The notes below the pieces were generated by a model that was not told the origin of the DNA, did no database searches, and worked only from the letters and a program-made list of their open reading frames with translations. 64,000 nt of DNA, from assembly GCA_035235625.1 (NCBI GenBank), contig CP141142.1, positions 36,032,995-36,096,994 of the forward strand, read 5' to 3'. Numbering within the stretch: the first letter of the stretch is position 1; every line of letters begins with the position of its first letter. The DNA is from Saururus chinensis (taxonomy: Eukaryota; Streptophyta; Magnoliopsida; Piperales; Saururaceae). Shown here piece after piece: positions 12,000 to 23,965 of the stretch. The position numbers and the translations under genes were made by a program.

Positions 12000-12360
12000 T
12001 ACCCTCTGCTAAATAAAACTAATTTGGATGGAGACTTTAGGTCCCCGTCAAATTCTATATATTGTGGTAGTGACCACCCCTGCCAAAAAATTTCTAGAAG
12101 TTTAAAAAACTTTTTGAGGTTTTGTCCCCGAACAAATAAAACTGCATTATACGGGGAACAAAGGTCCTTGTCAATGTCTATATATTATAATGGTGACCTT
12201 TCCCGGCCAAAAACCATCCAAATTTTTTTAAAACTTCTGGAGGTTTCTTGATGGGGGATACCATCTGCCAAATAAAACTTATTTGTAAGGAGACCTTAGC
12301 TCCCCGTCAAATTCTACATATTTTGGCAGTGACCACCCTGCGCTAGAAAATTATCTAGAC
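12000..12360. repeat. Diverged tandem repeat, about 130 bp per unit
   Basis: Three units have matching landmarks at 12040, 12163 and 12300 (GGTCCCCGTCAAATT-type core), each followed by a tatatatt(g/a)t run and a GTGACCACC-type block. Spacings are 123 and 137 bp. No coding potential. Confidence 0.7.
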
Positions 12361-13265
12361 ATTTTCAAGAGGAGTAGCAAGGCGAAGCCAAGAGGGAAAA
12401 TGATCGTGGATTAGGAGCCACAAGTGAGGGGGAAGAAGCAAAATATCGAAGAAGAGGAGCCACAAGCAACCATGGAAGGCCGTATCGATATGAATGATAG
12501 TATCGATGACTATGAATACAAGTACGCGCTGATGATGTGCTTGATATGTGCTGAAACGGGAATACACTCTTTTATAAATATAAAAAAATATTATAATTAA
12601 TAATATATTATTATAATACTTCATTTAGAGCATAATATGACTGTAGAATCCCATATCAACTGATATATGTATTCTAAAATTAGTTTATTTGGAATCATAC
12701 ACTATTATACTCTCTGTCCCATACAAATTATTGCTTCGTGCTCTGAATTAGTTTATTATAAAACCAAATAATATACTTAATATGAGTCATAATTATATGT
12801 TTAAATAAATGTATAATTGTAGAGCATTATATGTAAAAAAAATAATTATGTAAATTATATAAACCTATCTATATTGATCTCATATTAACTTTAAAAATAT
12901 TATTTTTAATATAACAAAAACTTAAACTTTCAAAGAAATTAGATTTAAATTGTGTTTTTATTTATAAAGAAAAAAATTTATTTTTTTAAATAAAAATATT
13001 TTAAATATTTTAAATTATTTTTTAATATTATATCAATGTATCAACTATATTAATACGATATGGTTAATATATATTAACTTTTAGCGTAAAAGTATATCAT
13101 CTCCGTATGAATATGTATTAGTTGATACCAAACTGTATTAGTTGATACAACCTTCTAAGTAAGTGACAAAAGAGAGCTGAAAAAGTAAAAAGAAGATTAA
13201 AAATGAGGCAATATAAGAACAGAAATAGAATTAAAATATTTAATAATTTATTTAAATTTGTTGAG
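12361..13265. other. AT-rich intergenic DNA
   Basis: Very AT-rich. TACTCTCTGTCCCATAC at about 12710 looks like a Stowaway-type terminus, but no partner end was located. No gene seen. Confidence 0.4.
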
Positions 13266-13843
13266 TAAACTATAGAAGGGCTTTCGAAAAGAGCCGCGTT
13301 CTAAAAAAAAAAAAACAAGCTCAAATGGCGGCACAAACCACGTGGGGTAAGTGAACACAAGCCGGACTGAACCGATGAAATCGAGAGAACCCATGTCCGT
13401 ACTGACGCAGTGAGGCTGTAGTCACCAGCCACACTCTATTCAGGCATCGAGCTTTGCTTCCAGTAGGGTTTCTACCTCTCTCTCTCTCTCTCTCTCTCAG
13501 TTCTGGTTTTTATGCTTACAGAGATCGAAACTGTTAAAAGGGTACCAAGCGTTTCACATGATTTGAGCCTGTTTTTAGTGGAGATCATTGTTGTGTTTGC
13601 TGTATGAATCAAACATCATCTCTTACTTCCTCATTCCAGAGTTGTGAAATGGCAGTTCTGCATTTCTCTTTTATTCTATGAAGTGAAATTTATTGTTTAT
13701 TGATACTCACTATGGCTCTTGGAGTCGGATTACTGCTTCTTGAGAAGTGTAGTAATCCATAATTCTGTTTCCCGTTGCGATATTTCGGTGAGTGCAAGAA
13801 GAGAATCTATTGGTTGTGATTGCTTGTTGGGTTTCTGGGGAAA
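13266..13843 (+). promoter_or_regulatory. Promoter and 5' leader of the EngB-like gene
   Basis: A TATA-like ACTATAGAAGG lies at about 13268. A (CT)n tract at 13476-13498 sits in the presumed leader, a common plant 5' UTR feature. The mRNA start is not determinable. The ATG at 13820, in frame and 24 bp upstream of the chosen start, is an alternative. Confidence 0.45.
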
Positions 13844-16800
13844 ATGCCGAGTGTGGTGCGGTTGAAGAAGACCCTGGCAAAAACCAAGTTGAAAGCAGGA
13901 AGAGGAAAGGCTGCAGCTAATAAGAGTGAGCACTATGATGGTGCGACTCAAGGCGCGAAGGTTTTGTCCAAAGAGGGAAGGCGTTTAGGGCCAAGGAGTT
14001 CAAAAGACAAACCTAATACTTTGGGAATGCCCAAAAGAAAATTGCTGGAAGAAAAAGAGAAACGTATAGTGAAAGATGAAGCCAAGAAAGTGAGAAATAG
14101 AAGTGAGCATTACGAAGGTGCGATTCAGAGGCCTAAGGTTTTGTCTAAGGAGGGAAAGAGTTTAGGGCCAAAGAGTTCAAAAGGCAAATCTAATACTTTG
14201 GAAATGCCCAAAAGAAGATTGATGGCAGAAAAAGGAAACAAAGTAGTGAAAGACGAAGTTAAGAAAGTGAGAAATAGAACTAAATTGCCTCGAAAATCGG
14301 GAGCTTGTGATAGTGGTAAGAATGCAGTTGATGATAATGACTCTGAGGGGACAGAGCTTCCCACAAGAAGACCTGCTTCTACCAAGGGAAGAGGTACTAG
14401 GGAAGATAATTCTTCTAAAGATGTAGATAGCAAGAGGAAATCTAATGCTACAAGGGTCAAAGAAAAAATTGAGAGTTTAGAAATGGGCGATTGTAAAAAC
14501 AAATCGAGCACTAAAACAATAGGAAAGAATTTATCTGTAGAATGGAGCACTAGAACTAGCAGAATTGCTTTGGAGGAGAAACGTACTAAGAGGAAACGAA
14601 AAGGAAATGAACTTGAAACTCTTGATCGCTTTAGCCAAAAAAAGACACCTTCCAAAAGTACAGTAGATGCAAAAACTGTTGTAGTTGATGAAACACCAAG
14701 AAAAAGGAAGAGAATCATGCGAATTGATCCACGTGATGTATCTAACAAACGGTTAGTTGATAGTGTTGCAGTGAAAGGTCAGTAAATTCTTTTCAGTTTG
14801 CTATCGTGGATGAAAGTTTTGTTTGGATTTGCTGGCTGTATTATATGTTTTATCATTTTATTAAGAGCATGTATTTTGACATATTCACGTCGCTTGCATT
14901 CTCATTGTACTAAGTTTGCACAAATATGAACTGAAATCTCCAAAAGGCATCATTGGGATGGACAAGATGCAATCATTAGCTGATAATGACCGTAGCATTC
15001 TATTACTTGCTGCTGTTTGTTTGCTGTTCTTTAGATATTGCTTCTTCTCATGTTTTCTATGAAAAGAAAGTTTATATAAGACCTTATGTGCTTTTAGTTA
15101 TTTGAAAATACTCTTTTTCTTAGCCAACCTTGTGATTTAGCGAAAAAAGTCATTTTCATTAATTATTTCTTTTTTTGCAGAGGAAGTTGTGGAGAAAAGC
15201 CATGAAATTTCAAGAAATGCACAATTTCGTGCAATTCAGCCAAGTCCCTCCATCCTTTCCTTTGTCGAGGATAACGTATGGGGTTCAATTGCTGACATTT
15301 TCATTGTACCTTAGCAGTAAAAGCCATAATGAGATTCACTGTCATTTCCAGTTACTTGGACGCAGACGATTGAATGATTTGAGGAGAGCGGGATACAATA
15401 TTAAGCTTTCAGCACCACTAGACAATATTCCCTTCTCTACGAATGCAGAAAGAGAAAGGATTGAAGAAAATGTATGATTTTTTATGTCAATTTTAATTAG
15501 TTCTGCCATTATCCTTTTCCCTTATGCTCATGAATTGCATTTTCCTCAGTCACGATGTACACTTTCTAGACCTACTGTTTAGCTGTGACTGAAAATAATG
15601 TTTCTTTCCCTATCTCTGAATGTAATTAGGTATTATGCATGTGATATTAGTATTAGTGTCCTTTATTCCATGGTTTTAGTTATTATTCTTGTAAAAGATT
15701 GTTGGTAATGCTACACGTTTAGGTGTTGAAAGTTTTTTCCTTTTTGTATTCCTTTTAACCAAAATTACCTTTGTAATCATACTAAATGTAAACTTTCACT
15801 TATTTGGTGCCCTGTCTTAGTATGGAATGAAGGAATCCTGCTTAAAGGTTATTTTCATTTGGCAAGATGAAAGATTTCACTATCAAGAAGTATTGTTAAC
15901 AATCTAGTAAGGGCCCATACAACAATGTTTGACTGCCCTCTCTCACTTTTGCAGTGAAATCTGTGTCCATGCAAATTATCTCAATCATGAATTTACTCCT
16001 TGGTAGTCTTTTTCTTCGTTTAAGATTTAAAAACTGTGTATATATAGTTTTTTTGGTGAAATGGTTGGCTTGTTTTGTCATATATTTGAAGTCTGATACA
16101 TTCTTTTTGGGTCAATATGCTAAGTGAATTCTGACTGCAGGTATTTAGGAACAAATTGACATTTTTCGCTTCTGCAAAGGTCTCTTCTTCATTCCCACCT
16201 CCAGAGGTTCCTGAGATAGCATTTGCAGGTATTTAGTGTCATTTTATGTCCTTGTATGGGAAGATGGTCTACCTTCCCATCCCATTAATATATTTTGTGT
16301 TCCTAAATGTCCACCTTGTCAAATAGCATATATGAAGTTTATGTCTATAGTGATATTTTTTTTGGGAGATGATGGATAGTTGGCAGCTTAACTGTGTTAT
16401 GCTTTTAGGTAGGTCAAATGTTGGAAAATCCTCTCTACTAAATGCGCTTACAAGACAGTGGGGTGTGGTCCGAACGTCAGACAAGCCTGGGCTTACCCAG
16501 GTATTTTCCCCTCTCATTTTTTTTTATAGGTCATAATGCTTATTTTCATTGTGAATCTATATCTTCTTTTTCCCCTAGACTATAAACTTCTTCAAGCTTG
16601 CATCAAAGCTCTGTTTAGTTGATTTACCTGGATATGGCTTTGCCTATGCGAAAGAAGAGGTTAAGGATGCATGGGAGGAACTGGTAAGTAGGTAGCTATT
16701 TTTAGCAGTTTCCGTCCATATATGCATTTGCCTTATCATATTTATGTTTGGGTTCATTAATACATCTCATGAATTGCCAGTTATTCGCTGCTTGACAATT

Positions 16801-17778
16801 TAAAAAAATTCTCAATGTCATAGGTAAAGGAATATGTATCAACTCGTATTGGTCTGAAAAGAGTATGCCTTCTTATTGATACCCAATGGGGTATGAAGCC
16901 CAGGGATCATGAGCTTATCGACTTGATGGAAAGGTCTGTATGCAGCTGAGTACATTGGATGCTGAGTAATTCTAACATGGTTTGTACATAAGCTATTTTT
17001 AACAGCAGGAATGTAATATCAGGTCCCAAACAAAATATCAAATTGTATTAACCAAGACTGATATGGTTTTCCCAATTAATGTAGCACGTCGGGCTATGCA
17101 AATTGAAGAGGTAATACGTGAATGGTCCAAGCTTGCAACTTCTTTTGCTTTTATGTTTGTTTGACTTTCACTCGTTTTCCATTCTTTTATCAGTGGCTGA
17201 AACTTAACTCCTAATCCATATTGCAGAGCCTCAAAACAAGTAGATCAATGGTCAAGCCTGTGGTAAGCTTTTCTTTTCCTTGTTTATAGATGGTTGATGT
17301 TTTCACTTTAGAATAAATATACGTACATGGTCCAGGTGAATGTATCATTCTTTTAATAAAGGCATCATTATATGAATTGATTTCATCCATATTCGAAAAG
17401 AAAATAACTAGCTTGCTCTTCTCATTCTAAAATATTTTGTAGGAAATGCCACAAACAATATTTAGCATTTTGATAATTTTGTGCGCAACAATTAAAAAAT
17501 ACACTGTTCCTTGATCCCACTGACTGAAGGATTGTATTTTCCAACCAGTGAGATAAATGTGTGAATTTCTCCGGGCCATGGGTGATTGAATAGAGACTGA
17601 TATATTTCGCTTTATCTATCTCACAAACCATTTACTGTCTGCCACCTTGCATTGATAATTGTATTGTCATTAAATATCATCTTTTTTATTGTAGATGATG
17701 GTAAGCTCTAAGTCTGGAGCCGGCATAAGAAGTCTAAGAACAGTGCTGGCAAACGTTATTCGTTTTGCTAAGCGATAG
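13844..17778 (+). CDS. EngB/YihA-family GTP-binding protein with long basic N-terminal extension
   Basis: Ten exons join in frame: 13844-14777, 15181-15275, 15352-15471, 16141-16228, 16409-16500, 16579-16683, 16824-16933, 17023-17110, 17227-17262 and 17695-17778 (TAG). All have GT/AG introns; the product is 583 aa. The GTPase domain fills about residues 384-583 with all G motifs visible: G1 GRSNVGKSS (413-421), G2 threonine in PGLTQ (442), G3 DLPGYG (458-463), G4 TKTD (525-528) and G5 SSKSG (560-564). EngB GTPases assist large-subunit ribosome assembly in bacteria; plant homologues mostly act in organelles. Residues 1-340 are Lys/Arg-rich and hold a 59-aa tandem repeat. No clear transit peptide is seen, so plastid, mitochondrial or nuclear targeting is open. 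The architecture resembles Arabidopsis At5g58370 (from memory). Starting at 13820 would add 8 residues. Confidence 0.9.
13925..14278 (+). repeat. 177-bp in-frame tandem repeat in EngB exon 1
   Basis: Two units encode 59 residues each, starting SEHYDGA (residue 28) and SEHYEGA (residue 87), with shared KVLSKEG, LGP(R/K)SSK, MPKR(K/R)L and KKVRNR blocks. Both units keep the frame, so the duplication expanded the basic N-terminal region. Confidence 0.9.
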
Positions 17779-17989
17779 ACAAGTTTCTGAATCCCAAAAG
17801 AATAACATCTTCACTATGTACAAAGCTTTTCTGTCATCCGATGATGGGTAATGCTTCAGCATCCACCTATGCCAATTAACATGGGGGAGTTTCACTGTTC
17901 CTTGTTCTCCGTCTAAATAGCTAATGTCAGAATGGCTATATTTTTTACCAGCAGTATAAATGTGGTATGATCTCTTTAGGATTCAACTA

Positions 17990-18230
17990 AATTGTGACAG
18001 GCTGCTTGCATTGTAATTTTCTTGCAAGCGATACACTTTGTCTGCCAGCTATTTATTGTCTTCAAAATAGCAAATCTGGCTTCAGAATACGAAGCCTGAG
18101 CTTGGCGCTAGACTGCTGGCAAACATTGCTCATCTTGCCAAGATCATTTGATTCATTGAATGAAAAAAGAACAACCCTTTAACATTGTAAGCAAGCTTTT
18201 TTCTCATTCCTGGTGCTGATGACATTATTT
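17990..18230 (+). pseudogene. Decayed tandem copy of the last EngB exon and 3' UTR
   Basis: About 360 bp downstream of exon 10 the sequence repeats its order of landmarks: CTTGCATTG at 18004 (17646 in the original intron), AAATCTGGC..AGAATACGAAG at 18070-18093 (matching the SKSG..IRS codons), CTGGCAAAC at 18116 (17746 in exon 10) and AAGCTTTT in the 3' UTR part. The reading frame is broken after the serine/arginine codons. It is a partial duplicate that lacks the exons for G1-G4 and cannot encode a GTPase. Confidence 0.75.
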
Positions 18231-19693
18231 ATTAGTAGTATTCTGTTATACACATGAATACCAGCGGATACATTTTGAAATATTATTTTATCATATGTTG
18301 ACGGTATACTCACAACAGACTGATACACAGGGTCTAATACCCTCAAAGACCACATGGCTGCATGCTTTCATATACTCCTGTGGCTGATCTTGCAGTTGAT
18401 AGTTGGGTATTAGGGTGAAAGCAACTTCTGTTATGTTGTCAATTATGTGGTTACATTTGAGCATATTATGTTTTTTAAGCTAGTTAGGATTGCTGACCAT
18501 ACATGATAATTCTGTCTAATTTTGTGTTTTTACTTGCATGTTAATCAAATGTAAGTGGTAAATGTTGATAGTGTTGTACGCAATGTCATATATCTTTTCC
18601 TACCACCCTAGCATGAATTGCTTTGTTGCAAGCCATAAAGGAAGGCCAAATTGAGTTTTTAGGTTTGGTGCGCTAATAATTTCCCTTGTCACATTATTAT
18701 TTCTCATAAAGCGGATATTTGTTCTCATTGTGGTAAGCTGACCATCTGTTCTAATAGTCATAAGAGTAACTGTAATTGCTTGTTCCATGCAAGTGGATTC
18801 TGAATCTGGCCAGGCATGCCTGAAACTGTAGCTAATTTCATTGGTGTGGGCACAAATATGTTTGGGGCTAATATATTGGTTACTATGTTTTGCCTGCATA
18901 TATACATTATCTTACATTCATTCATGTTCTAAAATTTCTCTTTAAATACGTTTTATTAGACAAAATTGGTTGTACAAATTAAGTAAATCCTTTCTCAAAA
19001 GTTAATCAAAGCCTAGCAGACAGAAGAAGCTCCAGCTCAGTTCTCTAGCTAATTAGAAGTTAATTAAAGCATCAACAAATGTATGAAGGCACAGTAAAAG
19101 TTGGGGAAGCGGGTCATAAAATTTATTGTACTTAGACGATGGTTAACAAGGATAATAGCTTTCACTAGGTTTTTCCTGTTAGCTTAAAAGAACCACTGAC
19201 CACCTAGAGATAATCTGGCCATTTGGCCCTTTTTTGTGTGTAATTTCCTGATGACTACTTGACATGTTATGTCCTTGAGGAGATAGCATTGGCTAGAGCA
19301 TGCTACTCGTAGATGCTGTTGCTTTTCTTAAGTTAGGCAATTCCTTGAATAGCTTCTGCGATGTCACACCTACTGAACATTTATCCAGCATAAGAAAGCC
19401 TTCAGATGCCATGTTACTTGAGAACTAGGTTAACATGGACTTATGTCTAATTTGTCTCTACTTGTTTACATATATTTCCCCTCCTTAGGCTTCAGTTAGT
19501 CTCCTGAACACAGCATGACATGCTATGTCCACATGGCCATCACAGTTATTACAGGCAAATTTAGTGCTAGTGGTAGAACTTGTCGCCTTCCTCAAATTTA
19601 GGTGTTTCCTTGGGCAGCGCTGCCAGTGGAATTTGTTGCTGGCTTGTGGTCCCCTTTCTTTATAGTTGTTATGTGTTAGTTCCACCCACCCCC
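18231..19693. other. Intergenic, no gene seen
   Basis: Moderately AT-rich, with no convincing ORF, splice pattern or repeat. It borders the left LTR of the copia element. Confidence 0.5.
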
Positions 19694-19962
19694 TGTTAGA
19701 ACTAATGTCATATCTTGTCTTATAGTGATATGTCCTCTTTAGTCATTTTGAGTCGTTTATTATGGGTTGGTAAGATTTGGAATCTAATAGTCTCTAAAAA
19801 CTAGGGTAAGATAAGAAAGGGAGAGTCTGGTGAATGAGTTGAACCCTATTTTGTGAAATGGCTTAAAAAGCCTTCTTCTTCCTCTCTTATGTGTATATGA
19901 TAAAACTTATATATCTTGGAGTTTTTTTCTTATTCATTCAATATTTTGTGTACTTTCTTTCA
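19694..19962 (+). repeat. 5' LTR of the copia element
   Basis: TGTTAGAACTAATG to TTCTTTCA, 269 bp. It shares with the right LTR the blocks CTTGTCTTAT.GTGATATGTC, TTTAGTCATTTTG, CCTCTCTTAT and TATTCATTCAATATTTTGTGT. The two LTRs are clearly diverged. Confidence 0.8.
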
Positions 19963-22900
19963 CAAGTTATCATAGCTTGATTTGATTTACAATAACTTGG
20001 AGTGAAGACATTTGAATGGAAAAAAATATATTTCAAGAAGAGGACAATTGCAAGTGGAAGAAACAGTGCAAGTAGGGTCCAAAGTCCTCTCTTTCTCATC
20101 TTTGATGAAAAAGTTATGATTATTGATATGTAATTATAGGAACGTTACTTATTTTTCATGATCTATGAGACTTGATTGAAGATGGGTTTGAAGAACCCAA
20201 TGATGTGGACACTTGTATGAATGTCCTAGAGCATCAATGATAGAAAAATACGAAAAGAAGATGCAAAAGTTTTTCACTTAATTCGACAAGGAGTTGTTCA
20301 TACAATTTTTTTCAAGAATCATCAATGCCACAAATGCTAAGGAGGCTTAGGAAATTTTATAAAAAAGAGTATATATGCACATTGAAGGTAAGAAATGGCT
20401 TCAATCTCTTAGAAGGAATTTAGAAAATATAGAATAAAGAATTTGGAATTGTTGAACAATTATTTTTTTAGTGTTGTAGAAATTATGAATTAAATGAAGA
20501 CCTATAGAGAAAATATTAGTGATAAAAAAGTTGTTGAGAAATTTTTAATTATCGGTGGTCTTATTATTGCCGTTGAGGAGACAAAAGATATTTCTTCATT
20601 AGCTATTCAAAAATTGATGATCTCTATTATTTTTTTTTAGTAAAGTTTGAGTAGATCTTCCGAAAAGTTAATTGAATGTGTTTTCTAATCTAACTTCAAG
20701 GTTAATTCAAATTCTATAACTTAAGTAAAAATCCCTCTAGTAGCGATCAATCCAAAAGTTAGCCTCCTAAAGGTGAAAAAATAAGGGAAATAAAGAGGAA
20801 AAATGGAATAGGAAGGTAGAGAAATAATTCTAAAAGAAAATGAAATGTGTTAGTCCACTTAACAAAAGTGTGAAATTTATAAAAGAAGTACAACATGATG
20901 GATGTTGGTTTAAAGGGAAATTACAATGTTATGATTGCAAAAAATTTGGGCATGTTTAAAATAATTGTAGGGTTAAGAACTACCAATAAGTTAATTTTTC
21001 TAAAGAGCGGGAAAGGTGATGAGAACATATTTTATGCTTGTCAAATAGTGGTAGATCAAAGTAATGATATGTTTATTTTTTAATGGGTGTAACAATCATG
21101 ACTAGTGAGAATATTATTTTGTAAATATAGATAATTCTTCAAATTCTCAAATAAAAATGAGAAAGTGTATTGATCCAAGTAAAAGGTAAAAGTACTATTG
21201 TCATAGAAGTAAAAAATGGGAAAAAGATACATCCAAGATGTTTTGCTAGTTTTCAACTTACATAATTGGTTGTAATGTAATTTGTTGAGCATGAATACTC
21301 TACTTATTTTGAAGTGGAAAAAAATAAAAAAATTTTATTTACTTTTAGATATTCAAAGAATATGGCTTAAAAATGAATGTGGTTGACGAGTCATGACTTT
21401 TGTAAAAAAGAATTTATGACAAAAGATTGTGGTTTGTAGATTGGTTACTATTTAAGAAGTGAGAGAAGTTTGTAAAGGCTGTACTCTTGGCTAGTATTAT
21501 CGGGAGTCATTTTCAAAGAAAAGAATATGAAGAGCTATAACAACATTGGAGTTTAATTTATATCAATGAGTTTGAGTCAATTGTCACTACAACTCATGTA
21601 GGTAATAAATATTTTATAATTTTTTGATAATTTTTTTTAACATGATGGGTTTATTTTAATATTGATGAGGCAATGGTCAAATGTGTTTGATATCTTTAAA
21701 AAGTTGGAAAAGCTTCTTGAAATGCAAAGTGGACACCTCATAAAGGTACTAAAAAGTGATAGAGGGAGAGTATACAACTCAATTGAGTTTAATAAAATTT
21801 TTAATGTCATTGGTTTGAATAGGCAATTGAGTATTGGTCATACCATATGTTAAAATGAGGTGGCTAAAAGAATGGAATAAGACCACTATTGAGATGGCAA
21901 AATCAATGCTACATTAGAAATAAATAACTGCTATCTTGTAGTAAAAGTGGCGTAAAGATGATTAGATGCTTAACAAAATAGTACAAAATAAAGTTTCATT
22001 TGAAGCTTGGAAGAGAAAATATCAGTGAATCATGTGAAAGTATTTGATTGTATTTTCTTTGTTTATGTCCCAAAGGAGGTGAGACATAAGATTGGTGAAG
22101 CTAGTAAAAAATACATCTTTATAAGTTATAACTTGAAATCAAAAGGTTGTACATTTTAATTTGAAAAAAAAATATAATAATTATTTATATGAATGTTCTC
22201 GTCAATGAGAATGCCTCTTAGGATTGCAAAGAAAAGAAAGTTCAAGATGAAGTCATCACTTTAAATAAATATTTGGGGAGTTAATAAAATAAAGATGCCC
22301 AAATAGCTCCACAATAAATTATTCCAAATGCTAATTCACAAGCATAGCTTACTTCTACATCAAGTTATGTCGTTCTCTCCAAGTTCAACTTCAAGAAAAA
22401 AAATTTAAAAGACTTTGTAATGTATATACATGTTATAACTTTTGTGTTGTTGAACCAAAGAGTTTTAAAAAATTAGTTTAAGAAAAAATATAGATAAAGG
22501 TTATGAAGAAGATATTCATGTTATTAAGAAAATTAGAATTTGTGATTTGGTGTGGTGACCTAAAGAAAAAGAAAGTTATTGATGTGAAGTGGATTTATAA
22601 AACAAAACTCAACATGGATAACTTCATTCAAAGAAAAAGCTAAGTTAATTCAATGAACTTTTGGAACTTTTAAAAGATAGCAAATACATTTTATTTTTGT
22701 TTCTTAAAATAATAGAAACCAAAGTTATTCTAAAAGTCATTAACAAATTTAAAAAATACTTCTTACCTCCATGAGTTGGAGTGATATTGACCCATATACT
22801 AGTATGAATAAGCTACAAGAGTGCTATAACTTTTTAGAGTTTTATTTTGAAAATGACTCCTAGTTAATTTTGCCAAAAGTGCAATCTTTATAAATTTCCT

Positions 22901-23692
22901 TTACTTTTTGAATAGTAAGTAATCCATATATCATGCTTTTTTATTGTAAATTCTTCAAGTTTTGGAAGTTCAAGTGCCAAAATCTTATATGTCAAAGCTA
23001 TGACTCATCAATCACATCAATCTTTAAATCTGTTTTAATTTTTTTTCCAACTTGTCTTCTATCACCTTTGCTATAGACCTTACAAACAATAGTCTTCAAA
23101 ATAAATAGTATCAATGCTCAACAAGTTGCCTTATACCCAATAAATTTGGCTCTAATTGTAAATTAGTCAAATATCTTGGATTTATAATCTCCTCATCTTT
23201 GTCTCCATGGAAATGATATTTTTACCTTTTGTTTGAACTAAAGTACAATTTTTCATCTTTTATTGAGAATTTAAGAGTTATTTTAAGTTTACTAAATACT
23301 TTTGTCATTGGTCATATGATTACTATACCTATTATCAAAAAATCATACATCATATTTTTTACTTTAATACCATTTTGAAAACATAGAGTATGTTTTTCAT
23401 TACCTTGTTGCTATTCAGATAAATTAACTGTTAATTATTTTTAACCCTACAAGCCTTTTGAGTTTTGTTTCGTCTAACATTACAATGGCAAACAAACTTT
23501 GTCATAGCCAAACGAAGTATATTGTTATCAAACATCACAGTCATTAGAGAAGTGAAGAATGATGAGATCCAATTCAAGTAGTAAAAAAATAAAGATCAAG
23601 TAGTACACATCTTCACCAAAGCTCTTCCAAGCGACAAGTTCCATTACTTGTGAGAAATATGAGGTGTTTAAAAATATGACATGAAAAGGGAG

Positions 23693-23965
23693 TGCTATAT
23701 CATTTCTTGTCTTATTGTGATATGTCTATTTTAGTCATTTTGTCTTATTGTAGGTACGCAGTATTAGAATATGATGTTGTCTCTAGAAACTTAAATATGA
23801 TAAGAAAAGAGGAGGCTCATGAATGATTTGAACCCCCAGTTTTTTTTAAGAGGCTTAAATGTTTGTTGCCTCTCTTATATATATGTGTTGCACACCATTA
23901 TAAAGCTTATATCTTTGAAAATTCTTACATCTTATTCATTCAATATTTTGTGTGATTCCCTTTCA
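23693..23965 (+). repeat. 3' LTR of the copia element
   Basis: TGCTATATCATTTC to CCCTTTCA, 273 bp, directly after the polypurine tract. Colinear with 19694-19962. Confidence 0.8.

Larger units (their letters stand above)
19694..23965 (+). mobile_element. Full-length but degenerate Ty1/copia retrotransposon
   Basis: Two LTRs of about 270 bp flank 3.7 kb of ruined gag-pol. In order: a PBS-like TTATCATAGCTTG just after the left LTR (compare tRNA-Met TGGTATCAGAGC); a gag region at 20160-20640; a CCHC knuckle at about 20925-20970 (CYDCKKFGH then a stop before NNC); an integrase core piece at 21680-21840 (KSDRG, FN, LNRQLS); an RT start at about 22560-22620 (VIDVKWIYKTKLN); and a PPT AAAAGGGAG at 23684-23692. 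All frames contain many stops. No matching target-site duplication is visible (CCCCC versus AGTCA), which fits an old copy. Integrase precedes RT, the copia order. Confidence 0.85.

Noticed and set aside
14125-14748. A 207-aa open frame antisense to EngB exon 1
   Set aside because: It is the mirror of a Lys/Arg-rich exon; the Leu/Ser/Phe-rich product is what that mirror gives.
15175-15477. A continuous 100-aa frame across EngB exons 2-3
   Set aside because: It reads through an intron; the spliced frame keeps the conserved continuation into the GTPase domain, this one does not.
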